Notes under the pieces: generated by a model
Databases searched by the model: none
Seen by the model: the letters and a program-made list of their open reading frames with translations, nothing else
Told to the model about the DNA's origin: nothing
Shown here: piece after piece, positions 36,683 through 45,168 of the stretch
Layout: the number at the start of each line of letters is the position of its first letter
Position numbering within the stretch: position 1 is the stretch's first letter
Position numbers and translations under genes: made by a program
Origin: Cyclobacterium sp. 1_MG-2023
GTDB lineage: Bacteria; Bacteroidota; Bacteroidia; Cytophagales; Cyclobacteriaceae
Assembly: GCF_030546805.1 (NCBI RefSeq)
Contig: NZ_JAUOPC010000020.1
Span: forward strand, 1 to 51,466
Direction of reading: 5' to 3'
DNA length: 51,466 nucleotides

Positions 36683-39600
36683 ATGAAATTTTACTTATCT
36701 AGGATGCATCGTGTCCTATTAGAAAATCATGGACTTTATCCTATGAATTGTCAATCATTGGCAGTTTCTTTTAAAACGCTTGGAGTCGGCTTTTTAGTAT
36801 TTCTATTAATGATTACTACTACAGCTACTAAAGCCAGCGATCAATTACCGGATCTTGAGGATGTCGTTGTCAGTATAGAACTCAAAGGTGAATCCCTGTC
36901 GAGTGCCTTTAAAAAGATAAACGAAAGCACTCCTTATAAGTTCTCCTATAAGTTGGATCAAATCGAAAAGCATCAAAATCTAACGTTAAATAAGTCAGAG
37001 AGAACACTCAAAACTACGCTGGATCTACTTCTGGCAAACACCGATTTACAATATGTGAAAAATGAAAACAATATTGTAATTACCCCAAAGGGAAATCAAG
37101 CTCAAAAAGCACAGGCATCCAACTCCACTCCTGCCCTTAGATTTATTACCATAAGCGGAAAGGTCACTACGGAAACTGAACCTGAGGGTATCCCCGGAGT
37201 AAATGTAAGGGTTGTCGGCACTCAAAACGGCACTGTCACTGATTTAGAGGGGCGTTATGAAATAGAGGTAGCCGATGGGAATGCGATATTGGACTTTTCA
37301 TTTATCGGATTCGAATCTGTACAAGAGACAGTAGGCACTAGAACAGTAATCAATGTTACCCTTACAGAAGATATCAGCGGCCTCGATGAAGTGGTGGTGA
37401 TAGGTTACGGTACGCAAAGGAGAAGTGATCTTACAGGCTCCGTTGCCAGTGTCTCCACAAAGGAGCTCGTAGACAGGCCTGTTGTCAATATTGGACAAGC
37501 ATTGCAAAACAAGGTCTCAGGCGTTCAGGTAGTTAAACAAGGGGCCGGCTATCCGGGCTCCAATCCTATCATTCGTATCAGAGGTACAAATTCCATTAAT
37601 TCGAACAGTGATCCACTTTTTGTAGTCGATGGGATTATTGGGGTTAGCAACGCCTTGAGAAACATTAATCCACAGGATATTTTATCAATGGATATTCTGA
37701 AAGATGCATCAGCCACTGCTATCTATGGTACCCGTGGAGCAAATGGCGTAATCATCATCACCACCAAACGAGGAGAGGTTGGTGAAGTGAAAGTTAATTA
37801 TAATGGTTCCGCGACATTGGGAACAATGCAGCGACATAATCATACTGTTACAGCAGACCAATTTTTCTACCTCTATGAGCAGGCGTTTACCAACACTCCT
37901 AAGTATGGTACCCTGGATAAATCAAAGGATTTTAGAGGCGGACAGGGCACGGGCGCTTCCTGGTCTGAAATGCCACATTTGTTTGAACAGGTTGCCCAAG
38001 GAGAATACTTTATGGACCTGGTTGGGAATGACGGAAATTATTACAAACCCAGATATTATTCAAACTGGGAGGATATCGCTTTTGATAATTCATTTTCACA
38101 AGACCATTATATTGATGTGAGTGGTGGAACTGCAGATGCAAAATACTCATTTGGTCTGGGCCATACAGATCAAGATGGCCTTTTGATGGAATCATACTAT
38201 AGGCGTACAAATGCCCGATTTACAACGGATATCGAATTGAATAAATGGTTGGGCGTAAGCACAAATATTTTGTATTCAAGGGCAAAAAATACGAGAGGTG
38301 ATGATCAACTTCGTACGGTTTCAGAGACCTGGCCAATCTTGCCAACCAAATATCCGGATGATCCTGAATTTGGTATTTATGCAGGTACATGGAGTACAGG
38401 TAGAGATTTTCCGGTTGGAGAAAATTGGAGAAATATTGTGTACACAATGGATCAGAGAGACGGATATTACTTAAACCAACAGTTGACTGGAGGGATAGTA
38501 CTAAACGCTCAAATTACTGACAACTTAAGTTTTAAGTCTAATTTCGCCATAGACAACAGAAGTGAGGATAGTAGATGGTTTAATGGGGATTTCCAAGGAA
38601 CGAGGAGTTCAGATGCCAGGGGAAGCAATCGAAGGTGGTTTTACTGGCAAAATGAAAACTATTTTAATTATGATAAAATAATTGACAACCATTCATTTTC
38701 CGGTGTAATCGGGCTTTCCTGGCAGGAAACTAAAATGGATTGGTTAGAAGCGCAAGCATCCAATTTTCCATCAAATTTTTATGGCTTCAACAATTTAAGT
38801 GCAGGTGCAAATACTCCGTCAGCCCTTTCTTCAAATCAAAGAAGTGCCCTTAACTCCTATTTTGCGCGTGTCAATTATGCTTATGATGGCAAATACATGT
38901 TGACCGCAACCGGGCGTATGGATGGATCTTCAAAGTTCGGTCCCAACAATAAATATTCGTTCTTTCCCTCTATTGGATTAGGCTGGACCATTTCCAATGA
39001 AGATTTTCTAAAAGATAGCAGGGTAATCTCTAACCTTAAAGTTCGAGGCAGTGCCGGTGAGACAGGTAATCAGGAAATCGGGAGCTTTGTAACCCAAAGG
39101 TATATCAACACGACGAATGTGATGTTTGGTGATGGCTTAAGATCAGGATTCTATCCGGGATCTACAGGTAATCCCGACTTAAAATGGGAAACAACTTTTC
39201 AGTGGGACGTAGGAATAGACCTTAGCCTGTTCAATGACAGGTTTAATATCGTAGCTGACTATTACCATAAAACAACAAGCGACATGTTGTTTAATCTTCC
39301 ATTACCAAATTCAAGTGCACCCGGTAGTGCCTTCGTAAACTTAGGAGAAGTAGAAAACAAAGGGATAGAAATCGGATTGGCAACCACCAATATTCAAAGG
39401 CAAAATTTCACATGGGCTTCACGTCTTACCTTGTCTGCCAATCGAAATAAGATTTTGAAACTTGGCCCCACAAATGCCGACGTTTTCGTTGATACCGGTG
39501 CAGGAAACGCTACATCTGTATATAGAGTTGGCGAGCCAATAGGTTCCTTCTTTGGGCTTAACCGTATGGGTGTATATAGTACCCAAGAAGCTGCTTTGGC

Positions 39601-40207
39601 TGCGCGCTATGGCAGGGTTCCCGGTGACCTGAAGTTTGAAGATGTAAATCAGGACGGAAAAATCGAGCTGATTTCCGACGGTAATATTATTGGGAATTCC
39701 TATCCTAGAGTTTACGGTGGATTTATCAATTCATTCACGTATGGTAATTTTGATGCGAACATTACGATACAATTTGTTGGTGGGGTGGACAAAGCCATTG
39801 TGCATGAGTCTGCTGAAGACCGGCAATTTGTGTCAGGTATGGTAAATAGGGTGTTAGACGCCTGGCGTCCGGACCATCAGGAAGGTACGATAGTAGCTCA
39901 GGTTAGAGCGGGTAATGCCGGTGCACGTTACGATTCATTTACAGATACCCACGAAATCTATAATGCAGCATTTATCAGAGGCCAAGCAGCTTCGATAGGC
40001 TATACATTTTCTGAATTGGCAGGTATTGATAATTTGCGGGTTTATTACTCAATGGAGAACTTCTTCCTGTTAACTGCAATAGAGATGGAAGGGTATGATC
40101 CTGAAGGTAGTTCGCTGGATAAAGGGCGATCTAATATTCAGAATATTGACAAATATCAATATCCTAATCCTACAAATTTCATTTTAGGAGTTAATGTTAA
40201 TTTCTAA
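36683..40207 (+). CDS. susC: SusC-like TonB-dependent transporter with STN domain (PUL 2)
   Basis: 1174 residues. An unusually long N-terminus precedes the hydrophobic signal segment (TLGVGFLVFLLMITTTATKA). Then come an STN domain (about 60-140: VVVSIELKGESLSSAFKKIN, YKFSYKLDQIEKHQ), a CarboxypepD_reg-like domain (ISGKVTTETEPEGIPGVNVR), a plug (VVVIGYGTQRRSDLTGSVAS, FVVDGIIGVS, ILKDASATAIYGTRGANGVI) and a barrel ending LGVNVNF. The STN domain predicts a partner FecR/FecI pair, but none is next to it; the only pair in the window belongs to PUL 1. It overlaps a longer reading of the SusD frame. Confidence 0.95.
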   Translation: MKFYLSRMHRVLLENHGLYPMNCQSLAVSFKTLGVGFLVFLLMITTTATKASDQLPDLEDVVVSIELKGESLSSAFKKINESTPYKFSYKLDQIEKHQNLTLNKSERTLKTTLDLLLANTDLQYVKNENNIVITPKGNQAQKAQASNSTPALRFITISGKVTTETEPEGIPGVNVRVVGTQNGTVTDLEGRYEIEVADGNAILDFSFIGFESVQETVGTRTVINVTLTEDISGLDEVVVIGYGTQRRSDLTGSVASVSTKELVDRPVVNIGQALQNKVSGVQVVKQGAGYPGSNPIIRIRGTNSINSNSDPLFVVDGIIGVSNALRNINPQDILSMDILKDASATAIYGTRGANGVIIITTKRGEVGEVKVNYNGSATLGTMQRHNHTVTADQFFYLYEQAFTNTPKYGTLDKSKDFRGGQGTGASWSEMPHLFEQVAQGEYFMDLVGNDGNYYKPRYYSNWEDIAFDNSFSQDHYIDVSGGTADAKYSFGLGHTDQDGLLMESYYRRTNARFTTDIELNKWLGVSTNILYSRAKNTRGDDQLRTVSETWPILPTKYPDDPEFGIYAGTWSTGRDFPVGENWRNIVYTMDQRDGYYLNQQLTGGIVLNAQITDNLSFKSNFAIDNRSEDSRWFNGDFQGTRSSDARGSNRRWFYWQNENYFNYDKIIDNHSFSGVIGLSWQETKMDWLEAQASNFPSNFYGFNNLSAGANTPSALSSNQRSALNSYFARVNYAYDGKYMLTATGRMDGSSKFGPNNKYSFFPSIGLGWTISNEDFLKDSRVISNLKVRGSAGETGNQEIGSFVTQRYINTTNVMFGDGLRSGFYPGSTGNPDLKWETTFQWDVGIDLSLFNDRFNIVADYYHKTTSDMLFNLPLPNSSAPGSAFVNLGEVENKGIEIGLATTNIQRQNFTWASRLTLSANRNKILKLGPTNADVFVDTGAGNATSVYRVGEPIGSFFGLNRMGVYSTQEAALAARYGRVPGDLKFEDVNQDGKIELISDGNIIGNSYPRVYGGFINSFTYGNFDANITIQFVGGVDKAIVHESAEDRQFVSGMVNRVLDAWRPDHQEGTIVAQVRAGNAGARYDSFTDTHEIYNAAFIRGQAASIGYTFSELAGIDNLRVYYSMENFFLLTAIEMEGYDPEGSSLDKGRSNIQNIDKYQYPNPTNFILGVNVNF

Positions 40208-40226
40208 TCTAAAAAGAGCTAATAAT

Positions 40227-41834
40227 ATGAAATACAATAAAAATTATATCGTGATAAGACCCGCAATTTTCTTATTGGTATGCTTTTTTACCCTAAGTAG
40301 TTGCGAGGAATTTTTGGAGGAAGTTCCGACTAATCAGCTTACCGCTCAGGCGGATTTGACGGCTAGAGAATTCGGAGAACCTTTAGCAATTGGTGCATAC
40401 AGAATGCTATCTTCCTGGACCGGTGGTGCCAGAGATTGGGGGAATATTTTGCCCAACACATTGGAATTCCCTACAGGTGGGGCATTTACAAGTGAGCCAC
40501 ATGCCCAATTTGATAAATATGCTACCAACCAAGTTACAGGTAACCTATTAGATAATTTCAATAATCAGTGGTCAAATTGGTATGCCGGGGTTCAGGATGC
40601 TAACCTTGCATTGGATTTGCTCCCTTCTGTAGACCTACCTCAAGCCTTAATGGCTCAATATCAAGGAGAAGTTCGTGCCTTACGTGCATTCTATTATTTC
40701 AATATCGTTCGGTACTGGGGCGATGCAGTGATGATCACCGCACCACTTGACAATGTAAATGAAGCAGCATTACCTCGAACCAGTCTCAAGCAGATTTACG
40801 ATGAGGTAATTATCCCTGACCTTGAATTTGCACTAAATGCGGTCCCGGCCGGCAAATCAAGCAACGGACGTATAACACAGGATGTTGTCAGAGCTATATT
40901 AGCTGATGTATACCTTACAGTTTCCGGATATCCATACCAAGAGGTAGAGACTGATCCTAGTAAGGATTGGTGCGGAGAAGGATCTTGGGCCATGCAGGAG
41001 TATCCTGTGAGCGGTGGCAGTGCGACGGCATTTTTGCAAAAAGCGAAAACCCAGCTTGATGCCCTATACGGCAATTATGTACTGGGCACTTATGATGATT
41101 TGCATGATCCGGCCATGAATAATCAGGGTGAGGCCATATTCCAAGTACAGTATTCCACCCAACCCGGTTATAACAATGGTATTTTGCAACCTTCTTTACC
41201 ATTATTGACTAAAATTTCGAAATCTGATGAGAACGGTTCATTTGTTCCGGCTCAGCATTATTATGATTCCTATGCTGCCAATGATGAACGTGCTATGGAG
41301 AGAAGTATGTTTTTTACTTGGGATACCAATATAGATGATGAAAGCGATACCATTCGGTTTCCCCCTCACTTGTATAAATACTATGATGCAGCAGCAGTAA
41401 AGTCAGTGAACGGATCCGGGCTGAATTGGTCACATTATAGGTATGCGGATATATTATTAATGCTTACGGAAGTCAACTGGGCATTGGGTGAGAGTCCTGC
41501 AGAAATAGAAAAAGGGATAAATGAAGTAAGGCTAAGGGCCGGTTTAGCTCCTCTAAATGGCGCAACAATTACCTTGAAAGAAATACTTAGTGAACGGGCC
41601 TGGGAGTTGGTATTTGAAAACAAAATGCTTTGGGATCAGCGCCGTACAAGAAGGTGTATTGTTTATGGCGATAATGAAATCTCAAGCATTGACAACTTCA
41701 TTGGTCACCAACCAAAAATATTCAACTTTGCTTTTACTCCTCAGCATCTGTTATCTCCAATACCGGGGGATGAAATGAACACCAATGGGGTTATTCAGCA
41801 GAATTTTGGGTATTTGCCAACACAAACAAATTGA
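40227..41834 (+). CDS. susD: SusD-like outer-membrane glycan-binding lipoprotein (PUL 2)
   Basis: The start at ATG 40227 (19 bp after the SusC stop) gives 535 residues with a lipoprotein signal (PAIFLLVCFFTLSSC, Cys26). The ORF opens at 40194 but that start would overlap SusC. SusD features include NQWSNWYAGVQDANLALDLL, GEVRALRAFYYFNIVRYWGD, YRYADILLMLTEVNWALGES and LSERAWELVFENKMLWDQRR. It partners the PUL 2 SusC. Confidence 0.95.
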   Translation: MKYNKNYIVIRPAIFLLVCFFTLSSCEEFLEEVPTNQLTAQADLTAREFGEPLAIGAYRMLSSWTGGARDWGNILPNTLEFPTGGAFTSEPHAQFDKYATNQVTGNLLDNFNNQWSNWYAGVQDANLALDLLPSVDLPQALMAQYQGEVRALRAFYYFNIVRYWGDAVMITAPLDNVNEAALPRTSLKQIYDEVIIPDLEFALNAVPAGKSSNGRITQDVVRAILADVYLTVSGYPYQEVETDPSKDWCGEGSWAMQEYPVSGGSATAFLQKAKTQLDALYGNYVLGTYDDLHDPAMNNQGEAIFQVQYSTQPGYNNGILQPSLPLLTKISKSDENGSFVPAQHYYDSYAANDERAMERSMFFTWDTNIDDESDTIRFPPHLYKYYDAAAVKSVNGSGLNWSHYRYADILLMLTEVNWALGESPAEIEKGINEVRLRAGLAPLNGATITLKEILSERAWELVFENKMLWDQRRTRRCIVYGDNEISSIDNFIGHQPKIFNFAFTPQHLLSPIPGDEMNTNGVIQQNFGYLPTQTN

Positions 41835-41865
41835 GGAATTCATTTAATCAAAAAGTTGAATAAAT

Positions 41866-42309
41866 ATGAAAACTAAAAATATATTATCGATATCATTCAT
41901 AGTATCGCTTATACTAATGATGGGTTGTACCGAGCAACCCTATTTTGACATCCCTTATGATGAAAATGGTAATGTGATCTTTACTGATATTTCTGAAGTC
42001 ACATCAGATGGCGTGACGGCAGCAGATCCTGATTTCACCATTAATGCCATTTTTCCAAATGCAAAACCGGGAGATGTGATGGAAGCAGAGGTATTAAAAA
42101 ACCAGGTGCCTTCATGGGATCCTGAAGGGGCTTTACAGTTATTGCCTTTAGAGGGATCTTTAAAAGAGGTGACGGTTGGAGACGATTTGACTGCTTCAGT
42201 AACCTACACAAAGGAGGAAGCCGGTTTGACTAATGTAGGCGATGCAGTTACCATTGTATTTTCAGGAGATACCGATTCAGGGATCATCTCGATCACGCTT
42301 GAACCATAG
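41866..42309 (+). CDS. small lipoprotein of PUL 2, unknown function
   Basis: 147 residues with lipidation site Cys21 (FIVSLILMMGC). After a short linker (YFDIPYDENGNVIFTDIS) it appears to be a single beta-sandwich of Ig-like type (DFTINAIFPNAKPGDVMEAE, VGDDLTASVTYTKEEAGLTN, VTIVFSGDT). It follows SusD after 31 bp and is the last gene before the terminator, so it is probably a surface accessory of the transporter, perhaps glycan-binding. No family name can be given. Confidence 0.8.
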   Translation: MKTKNILSISFIVSLILMMGCTEQPYFDIPYDENGNVIFTDISEVTSDGVTAADPDFTINAIFPNAKPGDVMEAEVLKNQVPSWDPEGALQLLPLEGSLKEVTVGDDLTASVTYTKEEAGLTNVGDAVTIVFSGDTDSGIISITLEP

Positions 42310-42439
42310 TTCATTAAATCAATTTATGTTTTAATGAACTGCCTGCCCCCTTTGAATAATAGGGATTATTGTCGAAGACATCTTAATAGCGAATAGATCG
42401 TTATGTGAGGAGAAAGGTGATAATAGGAAACCTACCAAT

Positions 42440-42475
42440 GAGATCCTGCCAAAATATGGCAGGATCTCTTTTTTT
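42440..42475 (+). terminator. intrinsic terminator of PUL 2
   Basis: GAGATCCTGCCA (42440-42451) and TGGCAGGATCTC (42457-42468) form a perfect 12-bp stem around a 5-nt loop, followed by seven T (42469-42475). It lies 130 bp after the lipoprotein stop. Confidence 0.92.
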
Positions 42476-42624
42476 CATAATGGTCCTGCCCTGAAACGAA
42501 GTAACTCAGGGGGAAAAGAAATGAACGTTTAATAACCAATTAATTGTATAATTATAAAAAGCAGTTCTGGGTAATAAAGCATTTCTGTTTCTACTATACC
42601 AAGTAATTGATTATGACCATTTTT

Positions 42625-42650
42625 ACTTTTTTGCTATAGGTCAAAAAAGT
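42625..42650. repeat. ACTTTTTTG/CAAAAAAGT hairpin
   Basis: ACTTTTTTG (42625-42633) pairs with CAAAAAAGT (42642-42650) around CTATAGGT. It precedes long-hairpin copy 5 by about 40 bp. The same small hairpin, or a version split by an insert, precedes most other copies. Confidence 0.7.
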
Positions 42651-42689
42651 AAGCAACCTGTCCTGAAGCGGAGCTAGTCAGGGAAAACC

Positions 42690-42873
42690 CCACCGCTAAG
42701 TATCTTTTCGACTAAAATTTAAGGCCTCCCGCACACAGGCAAACTCCTTAGTTTTTGGTGTTATTGTTTCGTTGTTTTTTTAATGATTACTCAACCAAAA
42801 ACTTCGTCAAACAGTGCCTGTGCCCTTGCCATCACTTCTTAAATTTCTTAACGCCGAAAATCTACAAGGCGGA
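42690..42873 (+). repeat. long-hairpin element, copy 5
   Basis: 184 bp, type I centre. The left end reads CCACC rather than CCGCC, as in all four R4 copies, and the 5' arm has TTTTCGAC. Confidence 0.8.
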
Positions 42874-42882
42874 AATTATTAT

Positions 42883-42987
42883 CGGCATTCCGAGACTTTG
42901 CAAAGGCCTCTCGAAGAGAAAGTCGAAGGAATCTCACAATGGCGAGACGGCCGCACCTTTGCCCTGCCCAAAAGGTCCGCAATGACG
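42883..42987 (+). repeat. CGTCATTCCGAG element
   Basis: About 105 bp, left end CGGCATT, right end AATGACG, starting 10 bp after long-hairpin copy 5. Confidence 0.65.
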
Positions 42988-43155
42988 GAAAGTAATTTCG
43001 AGAATTATCATTTTAAATATGCAGAAACCAAGTTGACAAAATTCAATTAAAAAGAGCATTTTTACTTTATTGCTATAGGTCAAAAAAGTAAGCAACCTGT
43101 CCTGAAGCGGAGCTAGTCAGGCCTGTCCTGATGCGTAGCAAGTCAGGAGAAAACC

Positions 43156-43340
43156 CCACCGCTGAGTATCTTTTCGACTAAAATTTAAGGCCTCCCGCAC
43201 ACAGGCAAACTCCTTAGTTTTTGGTATTATTGTTTCGTTGTTTTTTTTAATGATTACTAAACCAAAAACTTCGTCAAACAGTGCCTGTGCCCTTGCCAAC
43301 CCTGCTTAAATTTCTTAACGCCGAAAATCTACAAGGCGGA
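43156..43340 (+). repeat. long-hairpin element, copy 6
   Basis: 185 bp, type I centre. It is preceded by two back-to-back CCTGTCCTGA...GTCAGG inserts (about 43097-43147). Confidence 0.8.
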
Positions 43341-43408
43341 AATTGATTAATGATGGGCGATTTTTAACGTACTCGTCAAACTGAGGGCGGGGGGCCGGGC
43401 CAAAACTA

Positions 43409-43505
43409 CGAGGCGGGGTTGGGCCTTGCGGGCGGGAGTTTAGTTTTGGCTAGATTTTTCTTTGGTTCGTTTCTTTTCATCAATGGAAAAGAAATGAACG
43501 GAAAA
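43409..43505 (-). repeat. diverged, inverted copy of part A of the 405-bp unit
   Basis: GAGGCGGGGTTGGGCC, GGAGTTTAGTTTTGGCTAG and TTTTTCTTTGGTTCGTTTC align in order with the reverse complement of about 397-500. The palindrome around GAAAAGAAA is complete here. Confidence 0.65.
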
Positions 43506-43777
43506 CCTCTGCTTTCAGGGATAAAATCACTTTAGAAAGACAAACTCACCAGACAGCGCTGAACCAGTGACAGTTCTATTAATTCTTGTACTTTACAATT
43601 AGTAAAGATTTGAAATTTCCAAGTGATTATTGTTAAATTACAAACCAGTTTTTACGACACCAAGACATTCACTAAAACAACTGTCACTTTTTTGCTGCAG
43701 GCCTGCCCTGATGCGTAGCGGTCAGGGCCCAAAAAGTAAACAACCTGTCCTGATGCGTAGCAAGTCAGGAGAAAACC

Positions 43778-43960
43778 CCACCGCTGAGTATCTTTTCGAC
43801 TAAAATTTAAGGCCTCCCGCACACAGGCAAACTCCTTGTTTTTGGTATTATTGTTTCGTTGTTTTTTTAATGATTACTAAACCAAAAACTTCGTCAAACA
43901 GTGCCTGTGCCCTTGCCAACCCGGCTTAAATTTATTAACGCCGAAAATCTACAAGGCGGA
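43778..43960 (+). repeat. long-hairpin element, copy 7
   Basis: 183 bp, type I centre; the 3' arm has TTTATTAACG instead of TTTCTTAACG. Confidence 0.8.
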
Positions 43961-43969
43961 AATTATTAT

Positions 43970-44074
43970 CGTCATTCCGAGACTTTGCAGAGGCCTAGTG
44001 AAGAGAAAGTCGAAGGAATCTCACAATGGCGAGACGGCCGCACCTTAGCCCTGCCCAAAAGGTCCGTAATGACG
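43970..44074 (+). repeat. CGTCATTCCGAG element
   Basis: 105 bp, closely matching the copy at 42883, again 10 bp after a long-hairpin element. The whole unit (small hairpin, long hairpin, CGTCATTCCGAG element) is thus duplicated within R4. Confidence 0.7.
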
Positions 44075-44215
44075 GAAAGTAATTTCGAGAATTATCATTT
44101 TAAATATGCAGAAACCAAGTTGACAGAATTCAATTAAAAAGAGCATTTTTACTTTTTTGCTATAGGTCAAAAAAGTAAGCAACCTGTCCTGAAGCGGAGC
44201 TAGTCAGGGAAAACC

Positions 44216-44399
44216 CCACCGCTGTGTATCTTTTCGACTAAAATTTAAGGCCTCCCGCACACAGGCAAACTCCGGTATTTATGGTTCATTTATTTCCATT
44301 GGTTTCCAGGTATTCAATTCCATAATTAATAGGCTAACCATGCCTGTGCCCTTGCCAACCCAGCTTAAATTTCTTAACGCCGAAAATCTACAAGGCGGA
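44216..44399 (+). repeat. long-hairpin element, copy 8
   Basis: 184 bp with a type II centre like copy 1 (TATGGTT facing TAACCAT), although its arms match the R4 copies. Confidence 0.8.
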
Positions 44400-44507
44400 T
44401 TTTAATTTCCTGTAAGACAAGAACTCGATTCAGTTTTATGAAAAATTCCTCATTCCAAGAATTAACAATTATAAGATCAGAAACCAAGTTGACAATATCC
44501 AATCCAG

Positions 44508-44660
44508 CACTCCAACGGAGTGCAATCTTGGTAGCCCCGGGTAAGTCGACGCAGGAGATGCGACCCGGGGTATTATTGAGTTGGGGTTTTAGGGCATTAG
44601 CCGACAGTAAGCTCAATAGTGAAATTGGCTTTCCGCTAATGCTAGGGCCCCTCAACCCTG
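44508..44660 (+). repeat. GCACTCC structured repeat, copy 2
   Basis: Stems GCACTCC/GGAGTGC, CCCCGGGT/ACCCGGGG and GCATTAGC/GCTAATGC. Nearly identical to the copy 500 bp downstream. Confidence 0.75.
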
Positions 44661-44752
44661 GTTTCAAGCTGTCACCGATAGGCTAAGAAAGGGATTTTAA
44701 CAGGACGTGACAAAACCATTACGAAATTGATATTAGTGACGGTAGCGAAAAA

Positions 44753-44788
44753 AATCCCCCTTTGTCCCCCTTTGAAAAAAGGGGGAGT
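44753..44788. repeat. C-run/G-run inverted repeat element
   Basis: AATCCCCCTTTGTCCCCC followed by TTTGAAAAAAGGGGG. It is the same family as 1645-1681 in the opposite orientation. Confidence 0.65.
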
Positions 44789-45007
44789 TTGAGCTTTCAG
44801 CAATGTAGTGACTTTTGCTGAACGTGGGGTAGAATCTCTTGGAAAATCGCTAGACCTGAAAGAGGGGTTACCACAGCCTTTCCATACGCAACAGCTCCCC
44901 GAAAAAAGGTTCGCAATGACGTTCTGGTAGTTTTATACCAACCAATCGATCATTCCAAGAATTAACAATTTAAAAACGCAGAAACCAAGTTGAAAATATC
45001 CAATCCA

Positions 45008-45155
45008 GCACTCCAGCGGAGTGCAATCTTGGTAGCCCCGGGTAAGTCGACGCAGGAGATGCGACCCGGGGTATTATTGAGTTGGGGTTTTAGGGCATTA
45101 GCCGACTGTAAGCTCAATAGTGAAATTGGCTTTCCGCTAATGCTAGGGCCCCTTG
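45008..45155 (+). repeat. GCACTCC structured repeat, copy 3
   Basis: Spacing of exactly 500 bp from copy 2, with the same three stems. It ends just before the stop of the minus-strand CBM9/PKD gene. Confidence 0.75.
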
Positions 45156-45168
45156 CTAAAAACAATAT

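Larger units (their letters stand above)
42476..45168. other. repeat block R4, no gene
   Basis: 2.7 kb without a credible gene. It holds four long-hairpin elements, two CGTCATTCCGAG elements, two structured GCACTCC repeats, a diverged inverted copy of part A of the 405-bp unit (about 43409-43505), a C-run/G-run element, and several ACTTTTTTG/CAAAAAAGT hairpins, many interrupted by CCTGTCCTGA...TCAGG inserts. Confidence 0.75.

Noticed and set aside
42690-44399. CRISPR array or integron cassette array in repeat block R4
   Set aside because: Repeats are about 184 bp, irregularly spaced and self-complementary, without unique spacers of constant size; there is no cas gene, integrase or cassette ORF.
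9786-44399. Covariation at the TTTTCGGC/GCCGAAAA stem of the long-hairpin elements
   Set aside because: Changes there are not compensatory: R4 copies have CGAC facing GCCG (mismatch) and others CGGC facing GTCG (wobble). Only the inner stem supports conserved pairing.
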